Below the pieces are notes generated by a model, which saw nothing but the letters and a program-made list of their open reading frames with translations, was not told the origin of the DNA and searched no databases. From Poriferisodalis sp965116715 (GTDB lineage: Bacteria > Actinomycetota > Acidimicrobiia > Acidimicrobiales > Poriferisodalaceae): a stretch of DNA of 64,000 nt. Made by a program: the position numbers and the translations under genes. The stretch lies in contig OZ220724.1 of the NCBI GenBank assembly GCA_965116715.1, positions 744,001-808,000 of the forward strand, written 5' to 3'. This document shows, one piece after another, positions 34,653-43,662 of this stretch (position 1 is its first letter; every line of letters begins with the position of its first letter).

Positions 34653-35663
34653 CTACAGGGGATGCGCCGTGAACTGCTCGCTCGCCGTGGCGTAGGCCTG
34701 CAGGGCCACGGCCGGCCGGCGGCGCGGGTCCAGCAGGTTGCTGCCCATGGCATCGAGGTCAGCCGACGCCGGCATGACGATTTCCACACGCTCACACTCC
34801 GTCAAGCTCAGTCGTTCGCATTCGATGGCCATCCGGCTGGCAACGCGCAATGCGCTCCAGCCCAGTGTCGTCGCGCCAAAGTCCATCGCTGCGGCAATCG
34901 GCAGAGCCCACGGCCGCGCCGCCGACGGATCCAATGCAGACGGCCCTATCGCAAACGGCACAGCGGCGATGCCCATCGGCGAGCTCACCACGACCAGGTC
35001 GTAGGACTCCTCCCGCAGCACATCGAGGTTGTCCGACGAATGCACGCCCGCATCGACATACGCAGTGCCGTCGATCTCGACCGGTTCGAACACCGCCGGC
35101 ACGGCACACGACGCCGCGACCGCCGCAGCGGGAGTCGCCGGACCGTCGGCATCGAAGACCACCCGTTGCCCGGATTCGAGACTCACCACCGGCACCCGCA
35201 GTGCTGGCCCTGTCGGCCACGCGCTGTCGAACAGCCCGCGCACCATGTCAGCCACGTGCGAGGTCGGCACCCTGCCGCGGGGCAGCAACGACGCCAGCGC
35301 TGTGCCGGGCGCCACCTGACCCGGCATCGCCGCCGCGAGCATCCAGATATGGGGTGCCATCGGCGCCCCGAAGCTGGCGGTGGCCTGGCGCTTCGGGCCG
35401 CGCCAGGACCGTGCGGCGCCGAGCAGCCGCTCGCCGTCTGGGCTGAGCGGCTGACGGGTCTCGCGGCGGAACAGGTCGCTGGGGCTGAGACCGGCGGCCA
35501 CCAGGGCCCCCGAGATCGACCCGGCCGAGGTGCCGACGATCAGGTCGACTTCCCGGGCGTCGATCGCCCAGGCGTCCTCGAGCGCTTTGAGCACGCCGGC
35601 GTGGAACGCTCCGCCGACAATGCCGCCGGAGCCCATCACCAGCGCCACCCTGCGGGGGGCCAC
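34653..35663 (-). CDS. Patatin-like phospholipase
   Basis: A 336-residue patatin-fold hydrolase with oxyanion loop GSGGIVGG, nucleophile elbow GTSAGS and the Asp of the dyad in YVDAGVHSSDN. It cleaves acyl esters. Its GTG start (35661-35663) lies 11 bp after the PHA synthase stop, so the genes are co-transcribed. In this setting it might mobilise polyhydroxyalkanoate or granule-surface lipids, which is inference. Confidence 0.85.
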   Translation of the reverse strand: MAPRRVALVMGSGGIVGGAFHAGVLKALEDAWAIDAREVDLIVGTSAGSISGALVAAGLSPSDLFRRETRQPLSPDGERLLGAARSWRGPKRQATASFGAPMAPHIWMLAAAMPGQVAPGTALASLLPRGRVPTSHVADMVRGLFDSAWPTGPALRVPVVSLESGQRVVFDADGPATPAAAVAASCAVPAVFEPVEIDGTAYVDAGVHSSDNLDVLREESYDLVVVSSPMGIAAVPFAIGPSALDPSAARPWALPIAAAMDFGATTLGWSALRVASRMAIECERLSLTECERVEIVMPASADLDAMGSNLLDPRRRPAVALQAYATASEQFTAHPL

Positions 35664-35673
35664 AGTGACGCCT

Positions 35674-36825
35674 CTATGCCTCAGCGTCGCTGTGTTCGAG
35701 CATCCAGCCGATCATCGAGGGGATCGAGCGCTTGCGCGCGCCGTTGCCCACGATCAGCCCGACGTGGCCGGCGGGCAGCCGCATCTCGGTGGCGTCGTCG
35801 GAGCCGACCATCGTGTCGAGGCCGTAGGTGGACTCGGGCGGCACGATGTGATCGCGCTCGGCAATCACGTTCAGGAACGGCGCCTTGATGTCGGCGAGGT
35901 CCAGCTTGCGGCCGCCGAGCATCAGATCGCCGGTCACGAATCCGTTGCCTTCGATGAACATCTCGACGGTCTGGATCATCGTGGCGCCCGGGAACGGGAT
36001 GTGACTGCGGGTCCACGACGTCATCGCCTGGTACGAGCTCAGGAACTTCTCGTCGTCGAGGTGCTCCCAGAAGTCCATGACCGTGCTGAGGTCAGACGTG
36101 GGCGTCAGCAGCGTGAACGAGGCCCGCACGGCCTCGGCGGGCACGTTGCCCGTGTGATCCATCAGGTGCGCCGGGTCGATGCCGCCCTCGCCCACACCGG
36201 TCATGACCGTGGGCATCTTGGTGAAGTCCACCGGGGTGGCCATCACGACGATGTTGCGGATCGGATCGTCGGGATGGCCGGCCGCGTACAGCAGCGTCAG
36301 CAGGCCGCCGTAGCAGTAGCCGAACAGGGTCACGCCGACCTCGCCGCCCATCTGGTTGACCTTGGCCACCGCCTGGGGCAGCAGCTCGTCGCAGTACGTC
36401 TCGAGGGTGTTGTTGGCCTCTTCGGTGTCGGGCACGCCCCAGTCGAGCAGGAAGACGTCGAAGCCCTCGGCCACGAGCCGTTCGATGAAGCTGTTGCCCG
36501 GCTGCAGGTCCAGGATGAACGATCGGCTGACCAGGCTCATCACCAGCAGCAGCGGCGGGCGCACTGATGGGCTCTCGCTGCGGTAGCGGTAGAGCACGGC
36601 TTTGCCATTGCTCCACACCGCGTCGCGGGGCGTCTGGCCGACAGGGGCACGATCGATGCCCATGACGTGGCGGGTCAGGTTCCACCAGCGTCGCATGCCG
36701 GTCTCCCACATGTCAGCAAACGGGGCAAAGCCGGTGAACGGGTTGAATTCGGCGGCATCGGCCTGCGGTGAGGCGCCCGTGGCACCACTGCGGGACATGG
36801 GCTTGTTCAAGGTGGTCGGGGGCAT
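35674..36825 (-). CDS. phaC: Class III polyhydroxyalkanoate synthase, PhaC subunit
   Basis: A 383-residue alpha/beta-hydrolase-fold synthase that polymerises hydroxyacyl-CoA. The lipase-like box is GYCYGG with nucleophile C171; the other catalytic residues are D325 (AERDHIVPP) and H354 (PAGHVGL). The length of about 380 residues (not 560-600) and the upstream PhaE-like gene mark class III. ATG 36823-36825 has AAGGAG. Monomer-supplying phaA/phaB genes are not in the window. Confidence 0.92.
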   Translation of the reverse strand: MPPTTLNKPMSRSGATGASPQADAAEFNPFTGFAPFADMWETGMRRWWNLTRHVMGIDRAPVGQTPRDAVWSNGKAVLYRYRSESPSVRPPLLLVMSLVSRSFILDLQPGNSFIERLVAEGFDVFLLDWGVPDTEEANNTLETYCDELLPQAVAKVNQMGGEVGVTLFGYCYGGLLTLLYAAGHPDDPIRNIVVMATPVDFTKMPTVMTGVGEGGIDPAHLMDHTGNVPAEAVRASFTLLTPTSDLSTVMDFWEHLDDEKFLSSYQAMTSWTRSHIPFPGATMIQTVEMFIEGNGFVTGDLMLGGRKLDLADIKAPFLNVIAERDHIVPPESTYGLDTMVGSDDATEMRLPAGHVGLIVGNGARKRSIPSMIGWMLEHSDAEA

Positions 36826-36852
36826 GACTGCTCCTTGGGGGTGATGAGGGGG

Positions 36853-37188
36853 TTACCGGGCTGCCGGCTGCGCAGCGCCGTTGGTCGCTGGTGCCGCGCT
36901 GTCGGGAGCAGCGGCAGCCACCTCGAACACGAGGTTCTTGAGACCCTTCAGCTCACGGTCGACCGCTGCGACCTGCTGGCGAAGCTTGCGAACGTCGGTG
37001 GCGGCGGGCAGGTTCCAGAAGTGCAGCCAGCGCCGGCTGGCGCGCTCGAATTCTGCGGTGAGTGCACTGGTGACCTTGGCGCTCGCAGCCATGAAGTCGC
37101 GGAAGCCGTCCGAGGCGGTGAACTGCTGGAGACTGGGCGCTACGGCCTTCTCCCACTCGTCGTAGATCTCACGCCATTGCTTGGCCAT
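36853..37188 (-). CDS. phaE: PhaE-like PHA synthase subunit (short)
   Basis: A 111-residue protein. Its C-terminal half, RWLHFWNLPAATDVRKLRQQVAAVDRELKGLK, matches the end of PhaE (FLxxxNxPTxxDVxxL followed by a coiled coil). Typical PhaE is about 350 residues, so this is a reduced form. ATG 37186-37188 has GGAGGAA. It precedes phaC by 27 bp and probably forms the synthase complex with it. Confidence 0.7.
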   Translation of the reverse strand: MAKQWREIYDEWEKAVAPSLQQFTASDGFRDFMAASAKVTSALTAEFERASRRWLHFWNLPAATDVRKLRQQVAAVDRELKGLKNLVFEVAAAAPDSAAPATNGAAQPAAR

Positions 37189-37229
37189 GTGTGGTTCCTC
37201 CGGAATGCAGGGGGGTGTCCGGTCCGTCA

Positions 37230-37249
37230 ATTGCATGACGCTATGCAAT
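37230..37249. promoter_or_regulatory. Candidate regulator site upstream of the PHA genes
   Basis: ATTGCAT-GACGCT-ATGCAAT is a perfect inverted repeat with 7-bp arms in the 176-bp region between the divergent phaE and MarR-type genes. A related half, ATGCTGCAAT, lies at about 37307-37316. TGC-rich sites are known for PhaR-type regulators, and MarR proteins also bind such palindromes. Confidence 0.5.
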
Positions 37250-37364
37250 CATATCTCGACTACAGCACAGTCACAAGAGCATTTCGCTTCTGTAAATTGT
37301 GTGACATGCTGCAATGATCTGCTGGCAGGGAGACGGCGGATCAGCTAGAATATGAAGACAGCCG

Positions 37365-37973
37365 ATGAACTTGATCGATACGGACCAGCAGGGCCCCGCA
37401 AGCCCAGCGCAGTCGGGGGGCAGCGGCGCTCGTCGCACGCTCGGGCTGCCGCGAGTTCGTGACGCGCAGCAGTCCTGGGCGCCTGAATCCGCCGACTGGG
37501 GCGACGAGTGGGATCTCGATCACAAGGTCGCTGCCCTGTGGCGCGCCGCGCGGCTGGGGCCGACCGTCGAACGGCTGCGCCGGCACGTGCTCGGGGGCGG
37601 GTCCCAGTCGATCGAGCCCGGCCAGTTCCGGGCGCTCGACGCGGTAGCGGGGCATGGCCCGGTCTCCATCCGCACGCTCGCCGACATCATGGACGTCGAG
37701 CCCAGCACGGTCACACGCGCTGTCGTCCGGCTCGAGACCGACGGGCTCGTCTTCAAGCGTCGGGCCGACCGCGACCACCGGGAGGTGCTGGTCGAGCTGA
37801 CCGATCTCGGCGCGGCCCGACACCAGTACTTCGTCGACCGCGCCTACCGCATCTACGAGGAGATCTTCACCGTCTTCGACACCAGCGAGCGCGAACTTCT
37901 TGCAGACTTGCTGGAACGCATGCTGGTGTCGACCGATGCTGCACTCGCCCGCCTCGATGCCCGGGCGCTGTAG
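37365..37973 (+). CDS. MarR-family transcriptional regulator
   Basis: A 202-residue winged-helix regulator. Residues 90-150 carry LRALDAVAGHGPVSIRTLADIMDVEPSTVTRAVVRLETDGL-like sequence (recognition helix PSTVTRAVVRLE) and the wing RRADRDHREVLVELT. An extra N-terminal extension of about 50 residues is predicted to be disordered. It is divergent from the phaE-phaC operon, the usual arrangement for a local regulator. A TAGAAT -10-like box sits 14 bp before the ATG. Confidence 0.85.
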   Translation: MNLIDTDQQGPASPAQSGGSGARRTLGLPRVRDAQQSWAPESADWGDEWDLDHKVAALWRAARLGPTVERLRRHVLGGGSQSIEPGQFRALDAVAGHGPVSIRTLADIMDVEPSTVTRAVVRLETDGLVFKRRADRDHREVLVELTDLGAARHQYFVDRAYRIYEEIFTVFDTSERELLADLLERMLVSTDAALARLDARAL

Positions 37974-38012
37974 AGCGAGTTCACGCGATCACCGAGGGAT
38001 GTCCGACCGCCG

Positions 38013-39227
38013 ATGACCGCCGACGCTCCGACGAGCCGCAGAACGGCCTCGCGAGGTCCGGCGTCGCCGCTGCGCGCCGGCTGCCGGGCCGCAGGTTCCA
38101 TTGCCGAGTGGATCCGCGGGCACAACGAGGACGATCTGCCAGCGGTCCGCCAGACGCCGGCCGCTGCGTGGAAGTGGATGATCGACGAATGGTCGATCCA
38201 GTTGGAGCTGGCGTCGGCTCGCATGAGGATCCCCGACGGGCCATTCCGACAGCGGCTTCGCTCTGAGCTGGCCGAGGCCCGCAGCCTCTACGCCGAATGC
38301 GGCTGGCTTGACGACCCCGCTGCCTACCACCGCACTCCCCCGCCGCTCGACAGCGGCGTGCAGGTCAGCGCAACCTCTGCGGGCGATGCCGACTTCTGGC
38401 ACGTCCGCTTCGCCAGCGAGTTCGAGCCGTGGCCCGGCGAGCCGGGACGCGACCGCTGGATGAGTTACCGGCCGGTGCGCACCACCCATGCGTGGATGCT
38501 GCAGCACCCCGACCGGCCCCGGCCCTGGGTCGTGGCCGTCAATGGCTACCGCACCGGCGAGCCCGAGATGGACATGTGGATGCTGTACGCGCACCGCCTG
38601 CATCGGCGTTGGGGGCTCAATGTGATTGCCGTGGTGCTCCCTCTGCACGGCCCCCGGGCCATCGGCGTCAGCGGCTCGCGGGTCATCCACGCGGGCGCCA
38701 TGAACACGGTGTTCACCGTGGCGCAGGGCGCCTGGGACATCCGCAGGGTGATCGGCTGGGTGCGCAGCCAGCACGAAGCGCCGGCCGTCGCCGTGTCGGG
38801 CATCTCACTCGGCGGCTACATGGCTGCCATGACCGCGGCACTGGAAGACGACCTGGCCGCAGTCATCGCCGGCGTTCCCGAGAGCGACCTCGCACGCGGC
38901 ACCCGCCGGCAGGTCGAACCGCTGCTCCCGCCCTTCTACGAGCAGTGGGGGCTGTCATGGGAGCCCTACGAGCAGATCCTCTCGGTGGTGTCGCCGCTGT
39001 CGCTGCCGTGCAAGGTCCCCCACGAGCGTCGCTACATCTTCGCCGGGCTGCTCGACCGCTGGGTCCGGCCGGGCAACGTCAAGACGCTCTGGGAGCACTG
39101 GGAGCGCCCCGACATGCTCTGGTACCAAGGCTCGCACCTGTCCTACCCCTTCGAGCGCGAGGTCGCCCGCTACGTCGACCGGGCCGCCGTCGAGACGTTC
39201 GGCCAACAGCCGCCGACGCCACGCTGA
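38013..39227 (+). CDS. Alpha/beta hydrolase, possible PHA-related esterase
   Basis: A 404-residue hydrolase. The C-terminal catalytic domain has the nucleophile elbow SGISLGGYM, preceded by VVAVNGYRTGEPEMDMWMLYA and followed by AGLLDRWVRP (acid) and QGSHLSYPF (His). The N-terminal 150 residues are helical and not recognised. No signal peptide. It starts 40 bp after the MarR gene and may be regulated with it. A depolymerase or esterase role is plausible from context only. Confidence 0.75.
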   Translation: MTADAPTSRRTASRGPASPLRAGCRAAGSIAEWIRGHNEDDLPAVRQTPAAAWKWMIDEWSIQLELASARMRIPDGPFRQRLRSELAEARSLYAECGWLDDPAAYHRTPPPLDSGVQVSATSAGDADFWHVRFASEFEPWPGEPGRDRWMSYRPVRTTHAWMLQHPDRPRPWVVAVNGYRTGEPEMDMWMLYAHRLHRRWGLNVIAVVLPLHGPRAIGVSGSRVIHAGAMNTVFTVAQGAWDIRRVIGWVRSQHEAPAVAVSGISLGGYMAAMTAALEDDLAAVIAGVPESDLARGTRRQVEPLLPPFYEQWGLSWEPYEQILSVVSPLSLPCKVPHERRYIFAGLLDRWVRPGNVKTLWEHWERPDMLWYQGSHLSYPFEREVARYVDRAAVETFGQQPPTPR

Positions 39228-39233
39228 GCGCCG

Positions 39234-40829
39234 CTAGACGCGGTCGGGGTGCCCCAGCACCGCGAGGCGGTGCCGCACAACCTTTCCGGTGGTGGTCATG
39301 GGCAGGGCATCCACGAAGTGGACATCGCGCGGCACCATGAAGCTCGGCAGGTTCTCGGCGACCCACGAGCGGAGCTGGTCGGCATCGACGCGCCGGCGCG
39401 GGCGCGGCACCACGAACGCCGCCACACGCTGACCGAATTCGGGATCGTCCACGCCGACGACAGCGGCGATCTCGACGCCGGGATGGCGCCCCAACACCTC
39501 CTCGACACCGGAGGGGAACACATTCTCGCCGCCGGTCACGATCATGTCGTTGGCACGCCCTGAGATGTGCAGCCGGCCATCGGCGTCGAGACGGCCGATG
39601 TCTCCGGTGGCCATGAGCGTGCCCGCTCGGTCCCCGTCGCTCCCGTCGGTGTAGCCGAGGAATTGCGCCGTGCTGGCGAGGTGAACCCAGCCGGCAGTGC
39701 CTCGGGGCGCCGGCATGCCGTCATCGTCGAGAATCGTCAGCGTCACCCCGTCGGGCGGGCTGCCCACCGTGCCGGGAGCCGCACGCAGATCGACAGGATC
39801 GGCGATGGTCCCGATGGCCGTCTCGGTGGAGCCGTACACGTTGTACAGACCGTCTCCGAAGCGGTCCATCCACTCCCGGGCCAGTTCGCCGGACAGGACG
39901 TTGCCGCTGCTGAGCACCATGCGCGGCCGGCGCACGGCGCCAGGTTCGATCGGCAGGTCGAGAATGCGGCGCAGCATCAGCGGTACGACCACGAGCGCGT
40001 CGTAGCGGCGCCCGCACAGCAGCTGGCCCACCTCGGCGGCCTGGAATTGACGCCTCATCTCGAGCGTGCTGGCAGTGGCGAGACCGACGACGAGCTGGCT
40101 CAGGCCCCAGGCGTGAAAGAGCGGCGAGGCGATGAAGTAGCGGTCTCCCAAGCGGTACGGGACGCGTCGCAGCATGCCGGCACCGCCGACGCGCGTCGTC
40201 TTCAGCGTCCGCACGGCACTCTTCGGTGCGCCTGTCGTGCCCGACGTCAGCAGGACGAGCTTGGGCCGGCGCGCGGGCGGCGAGCACGGCGAGCCCTCCG
40301 CTGCGATGTGAGACATCGCGTCCGGGCCGCTCCCGTCGGCCACGAGCACCTTGGCATTGGTGGCCGACTGGGCAACGACTTCGGCGAATTCCTCATCGGC
40401 GATGATCACGGCGATGCCGTCGCGCTCGCACACTTCCGCGAGGTTCGATGCGGGCAGCGCTGTCGAGAGCAGCACGGTGTCGCAACCGGCGCGTTCGGCC
40501 GCCACGAGCGCGGTGACAAACCACCGGTGGTTGCGGCAGAGGATGCCGACAGCGCCGAGGCTGCCGTCGGGCTGGGTCGCATCGGCGCGCAGCCGGGCCG
40601 CCACGCTCGATGCCCCGCGGTCGAGCGTGCGGTAGTCGACCGAACCCGCGTCGTCGATGATCGCGCTGCGACCGCCGAACCGCAGTGCCGCCGCCGTCAC
40701 GGCAGCAGCGGTGCCGAGGCCCCACTGCACCGATGCCCACCAGCGCGCCGAGCTCAGGGCTGCGTCGGCAGCCCCCATGCGCAAGGCGACGTTCCACATG
40801 CTGTCGCCGGCGATCAACGACCCGGGCAC
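39234..40829 (-). CDS. AMP-forming acyl-CoA synthetase
   Basis: A 531-residue ANL-superfamily ligase activating a fatty or hydroxy acid to its CoA ester. Core motifs are LLTSGTTGAPKSAVRT (P-loop), YNVYGSTETA, TGDIGRLDADGRLHISGRANDMI and the catalytic lysine in MTTTGKVVRH. The start is uncertain: GTG 40829 lies 6 bp after the XRE gene; ATG 40799 is 10 residues shorter. In this cluster it could feed PHA synthesis or reuse released monomers. Confidence 0.88.
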   Translation of the reverse strand: MPGSLIAGDSMWNVALRMGAADAALSSARWWASVQWGLGTAAAVTAAALRFGGRSAIIDDAGSVDYRTLDRGASSVAARLRADATQPDGSLGAVGILCRNHRWFVTALVAAERAGCDTVLLSTALPASNLAEVCERDGIAVIIADEEFAEVVAQSATNAKVLVADGSGPDAMSHIAAEGSPCSPPARRPKLVLLTSGTTGAPKSAVRTLKTTRVGGAGMLRRVPYRLGDRYFIASPLFHAWGLSQLVVGLATASTLEMRRQFQAAEVGQLLCGRRYDALVVVPLMLRRILDLPIEPGAVRRPRMVLSSGNVLSGELAREWMDRFGDGLYNVYGSTETAIGTIADPVDLRAAPGTVGSPPDGVTLTILDDDGMPAPRGTAGWVHLASTAQFLGYTDGSDGDRAGTLMATGDIGRLDADGRLHISGRANDMIVTGGENVFPSGVEEVLGRHPGVEIAAVVGVDDPEFGQRVAAFVVPRPRRRVDADQLRSWVAENLPSFMVPRDVHFVDALPMTTTGKVVRHRLAVLGHPDRV

Positions 40830-40835
40830 AGAGCG

Positions 40836-41225
40836 TCAGTCTCCGCCGGCATCGAAACTGCGGTACACCCCCAGCAGCGCTGCCTTCTGCTCGTCGGTGA
40901 GGTTCGGGTCGGCTTGGACCGCCTCGACCACCGTGGGCACGTCCTCGCGGTCCATCAGGCCGGCGTAGGACAGCAGCGTGGCTGCCCGGACGTTGAGGGC
41001 TTCCGCCAACGCCTTGAGCACCCGTACCGACGGCTCGTGCAGGCCGCGTTCGATCTGGCTGAGGTACGGGTTCGACAGGTGGGCCATCTTGGCCAGCTGA
41101 CGCTGGCTCAGTTCCATCAGCTCGCGCTGGGCCCGGATGAAGTCCCCGAGCTGGTCGAAGCCGGGAAACGGGTTCGCCGACCGCTGATCGTCCGCTTCGG
41201 CGGCGTCAGGGTCGGAAGCGGCCAT
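40836..41225 (-). CDS. XRE-family transcriptional regulator
   Basis: A 129-residue protein. Residues 27-90 form a helix-turn-helix (RAQRELMELSQRQLAKMAHLSNPYLSQIERGLHEPSVRVLKALAEAL, partly quoted). The C-terminal 35 residues resemble a short effector tail. Its ATG overlaps the phasin-like gene's stop (TGATG), so the two are coupled. It may sense granules through the phasin partner, as PhaR does in other bacteria; this is inference. Confidence 0.85.
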   Translation of the reverse strand: MAASDPDAAEADDQRSANPFPGFDQLGDFIRAQRELMELSQRQLAKMAHLSNPYLSQIERGLHEPSVRVLKALAEALNVRAATLLSYAGLMDREDVPTVVEAVQADPNLTDEQKAALLGVYRSFDAGGD

Positions 41226-41503
41226 CAGGCCTGGGCATCCTCGCTGGCCCGCTCCCAGGCTGCGGCGATGCGTGCAGCGCAGTCCTTGTTGGACTCGTGA
41301 ACCTGGCTCCAGAAGCTGAAGTAAGTGTCGATCATCTCGGTGGGCTTGGGCAGGTACTCCGCGAACGGGCTCGACGTGGCCGGAACGGCCGACAGCCAGG
41401 CCTCAGCGACGCGCTCGTTCATCGAGACGAACTGCTCTTGGGCAGTCTTCATCTGCTCGAGGGTGCGGTCCTGCATATCGCGGATGGAATCGAGAACGGC
41501 CAT
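41225..41503 (-). CDS. Phasin-like granule-associated protein
   Basis: A 92-residue amphipathic helical protein (LDSIRDMQDRTLEQMKTAQEQF ... FSFWSQVHESNKDCAARIAAAWERA). Size, helicity and lack of a signal peptide fit a small phasin coating PHA granules. It lies in the PHA cluster upstream of, and overlapping, an XRE regulator. The family call rests on context and pattern. Confidence 0.6.
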   Translation of the reverse strand: MAVLDSIRDMQDRTLEQMKTAQEQFVSMNERVAEAWLSAVPATSSPFAEYLPKPTEMIDTYFSFWSQVHESNKDCAARIAAAWERASEDAQA

Positions 41504-41621
41504 GTGACGTGCTCCTGAGAAAGGGGGAAGTGTCGGCGGGGGTCACCGGCACTGTTAGAAATAGTACCCACTGCGGGAACAACTTGCAACCCGAACACGG
41601 TCCATTTTCTGCTTCTTTGCC

Positions 41622-42392
41622 TCAGAGGGCGGCTTGGACTATGCGAGCGAACTGGACGGGGTCGAGGGAGGCGCCGCCTACGAGGGCGCCGTCGATGTCG
41701 GGCTGGCTGAGGAGCTCTTGTGCGTTGACTGGCTTGACGCTTCCGCCGTACTGGATGCGGACCTGATCTCCTGAGCCTCGGCGTACGTCGTCGACTACTT
41801 GCCGGACGTGGGCGCACATCTCTTGGGCGTCCCCCGGCTCGGCGTTGCGGCCCGTCCCGATGGCCCAGACCGGCTCGTAGGCCACTACCAAGGTCTCGAA
41901 CTGGGCCTTGGTGAGCTTGGCGAGACTGCCCCGCAGTTGCGTGCTCACCACCTCTTCGGCCCGGCCCGCTTCACGCTGCTCAAGTGTTTCCCCGACGCAG
42001 ACGATCGGTGTCATGCCCGCTTTGGCGACGGCGGCAGCCTTGGCAGCGATGAACTCGTCGGTCTCGCCGAAGATCGCCCGCCGTTCGCTGTGGCCCACGA
42101 TGACATAGCTCACGTCGAGCTTGGCCAGCATGGACGGCGACACTTCGCCCGTGTAGGCACCCTGGCCTTGGTCGTGGCAGTTCTGCGCCCCGAGCTTGAA
42201 CTCCAGCCGGTCGGCGTCGATGACCGTCTGGCAGCTGCGAAGGTCCACGAACGGCGGGTGCAGGCTGACCTCGACATGGTCGTAGCGATGGCGCGCCAGC
42301 TCGTAGCTCAGCTTCTGGCAGAGCTGGATTGCCTCCAGGTGATTCAGGTGCATCTTCCAGTTACCCGAAATCAGTGGCGTCCGACTCACCGT
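41622..42392 (-). CDS. tpiA: Triosephosphate isomerase
   Basis: A 256-residue TIM barrel interconverting dihydroxyacetone phosphate and glyceraldehyde 3-phosphate. NWKM (K12), the catalytic His in YVIVGHSERR, the catalytic Glu in VVAYEPVWAIGTG and the phosphate loop YGGSVKP are present. GTG 42390-42392 (SRTPLISGNWKM) has GGGGG at good spacing; ATG 42404 would add four residues. It follows pgk by 88 bp. Confidence 0.93.
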   Translation of the reverse strand, partial: TVSRTPLISGNWKMHLNHLEAIQLCQKLSYELARHRYDHVEVSLHPPFVDLRSCQTVIDADRLEFKLGAQNCHDQGQGAYTGEVSPSMLAKLDVSYVIVGHSERRAIFGETDEFIAAKAAAVAKAGMTPIVCVGETLEQREAGRAEEVVSTQLRGSLAKLTKAQFETLVVAYEPVWAIGTGRNAEPGDAQEMCAHVRQVVDDVRRGSGDQVRIQYGGSVKPVNAQELLSQPDIDGALVGGASLDPVQFARIVQAAL

Positions 42393-42480
42393 CCACCCCC
42401 TCATCGCAATGGCCCGCCGAGACGGCGGGTCGTGCCCGAAACCAGCGGCGTTCGGCTCATCGTGGCTCTCCCTGCCTCGC

Positions 42481-43662
42481 TCACTGCTGCGGTGAGTCTC
42501 GCAGGGCGGCGAGACCGGGCAGATCTCCGTGCTCGATGAGCTCGAGGCCCGCCCCTCCCCCCGTCGAGATGTGATCCATGTACGGGGCAATGCCGAACTG
42601 GGCCACGGCTGCTGCGCTGTCGCCGCCGCCGACGACGGTGAACGCCCGGGAGTCGGCCATCGACTGCGCGACTGCACGAGTGCCAGCAGCGAACCGCTCG
42701 TCCTCGAACAGACCCATCGGGCCATTCCAGAAGACCGTCCTAGCCGCGGCAATCACGTCGTCGAACTCGGCAGCCGAGCCGGGGCCGATGTCCAGGCCGC
42801 GGCAGCCGTCGGGCAGGCTGCGACCCATCTGGCGCACCGTCCCGCCCGCATCCAGGGCCGTGATGTCGCTGGGCAGGACGACGCTGGCGCCGCTGCGCAG
42901 CAGGCGCTCGCAGGTCTCGATGAAGTCGGGCTCGCAGAGCGAGTCGCCGATCGGGTGGCCCAGTGCGGCGAGGAAGGTGAAACACATGCCGCCGCCGATG
43001 ACCAGCGTGTCCACCACCGACAGCAGCGCCTCGACGACGCCGAGCTTGTCGCTGACCTTGGCACCGCCCAGCACCGCCACAAACGACCGCTGGGCATCGG
43101 TTCGCAGGCCGCCGAGCACTTCGGCTTCCCGGTGCAGCAGGCGGCCCGCTGCGCTCGGGAGGCGCTGCGGCGGCCCGACGATGGAGGCATGCGCCCGATG
43201 GCTCGCACCGAAGGCATCGTTCACGTAGCCGTCGAAGGGCACAGAACCCGCCGGCGCACCGCCGAAGGGGACATCGAGGCCGCCACTGACCAGTGCCTCT
43301 ACGAAGGCCGGGTCGTTCGACGTCTCCCCCGGGCTGAAGCGGAGGTTCTCTGCCAGCGTGACGGCTGGTGCCAGCTCAGCGAGGCGTGCGGCCACGGGTG
43401 CCAGCGAGCAGCGCTCGTCAGCAGTGCCCGCGGGACGGCCCAGGTGCGAGCATGCTGTGACGGCGGCGCCCCGCTCGACCAGCCAGCGCAGGGTCGGCAA
43501 CGCTGCCCGGATGCGCAGGTCGTCGCTGATCTCACGCCGACCGTCCGACGTGTCGCGCAGCGGGACGTTGAAGTCGCAGCGGACCAGGATGCGCCGGCCG
43601 TCGAGTCCGCCGAGCCGCTGCTCGAGGTCCTCGAGCGCCGGCACGAAGGCGGCGCTGCTCAT
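42481..43662 (-). CDS. pgk: Phosphoglycerate kinase
   Basis: A 393-residue glycolytic kinase: RILVRCDFNVPL (substrate site), SHLGRP, NDAFGASHRAHAS, VLGGAKVSDKLGV, WNGPMGLFE and GGGDSAAAVAQ are all present. ATG 43660-43662 overlaps the gap stop as ATGA, indicating translational coupling in the gap-pgk-tpiA operon. Confidence 0.95.
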   Translation of the reverse strand: MSSAAFVPALEDLEQRLGGLDGRRILVRCDFNVPLRDTSDGRREISDDLRIRAALPTLRWLVERGAAVTACSHLGRPAGTADERCSLAPVAARLAELAPAVTLAENLRFSPGETSNDPAFVEALVSGGLDVPFGGAPAGSVPFDGYVNDAFGASHRAHASIVGPPQRLPSAAGRLLHREAEVLGGLRTDAQRSFVAVLGGAKVSDKLGVVEALLSVVDTLVIGGGMCFTFLAALGHPIGDSLCEPDFIETCERLLRSGASVVLPSDITALDAGGTVRQMGRSLPDGCRGLDIGPGSAAEFDDVIAAARTVFWNGPMGLFEDERFAAGTRAVAQSMADSRAFTVVGGGDSAAAVAQFGIAPYMDHISTGGGAGLELIEHGDLPGLAALRDSPQQ

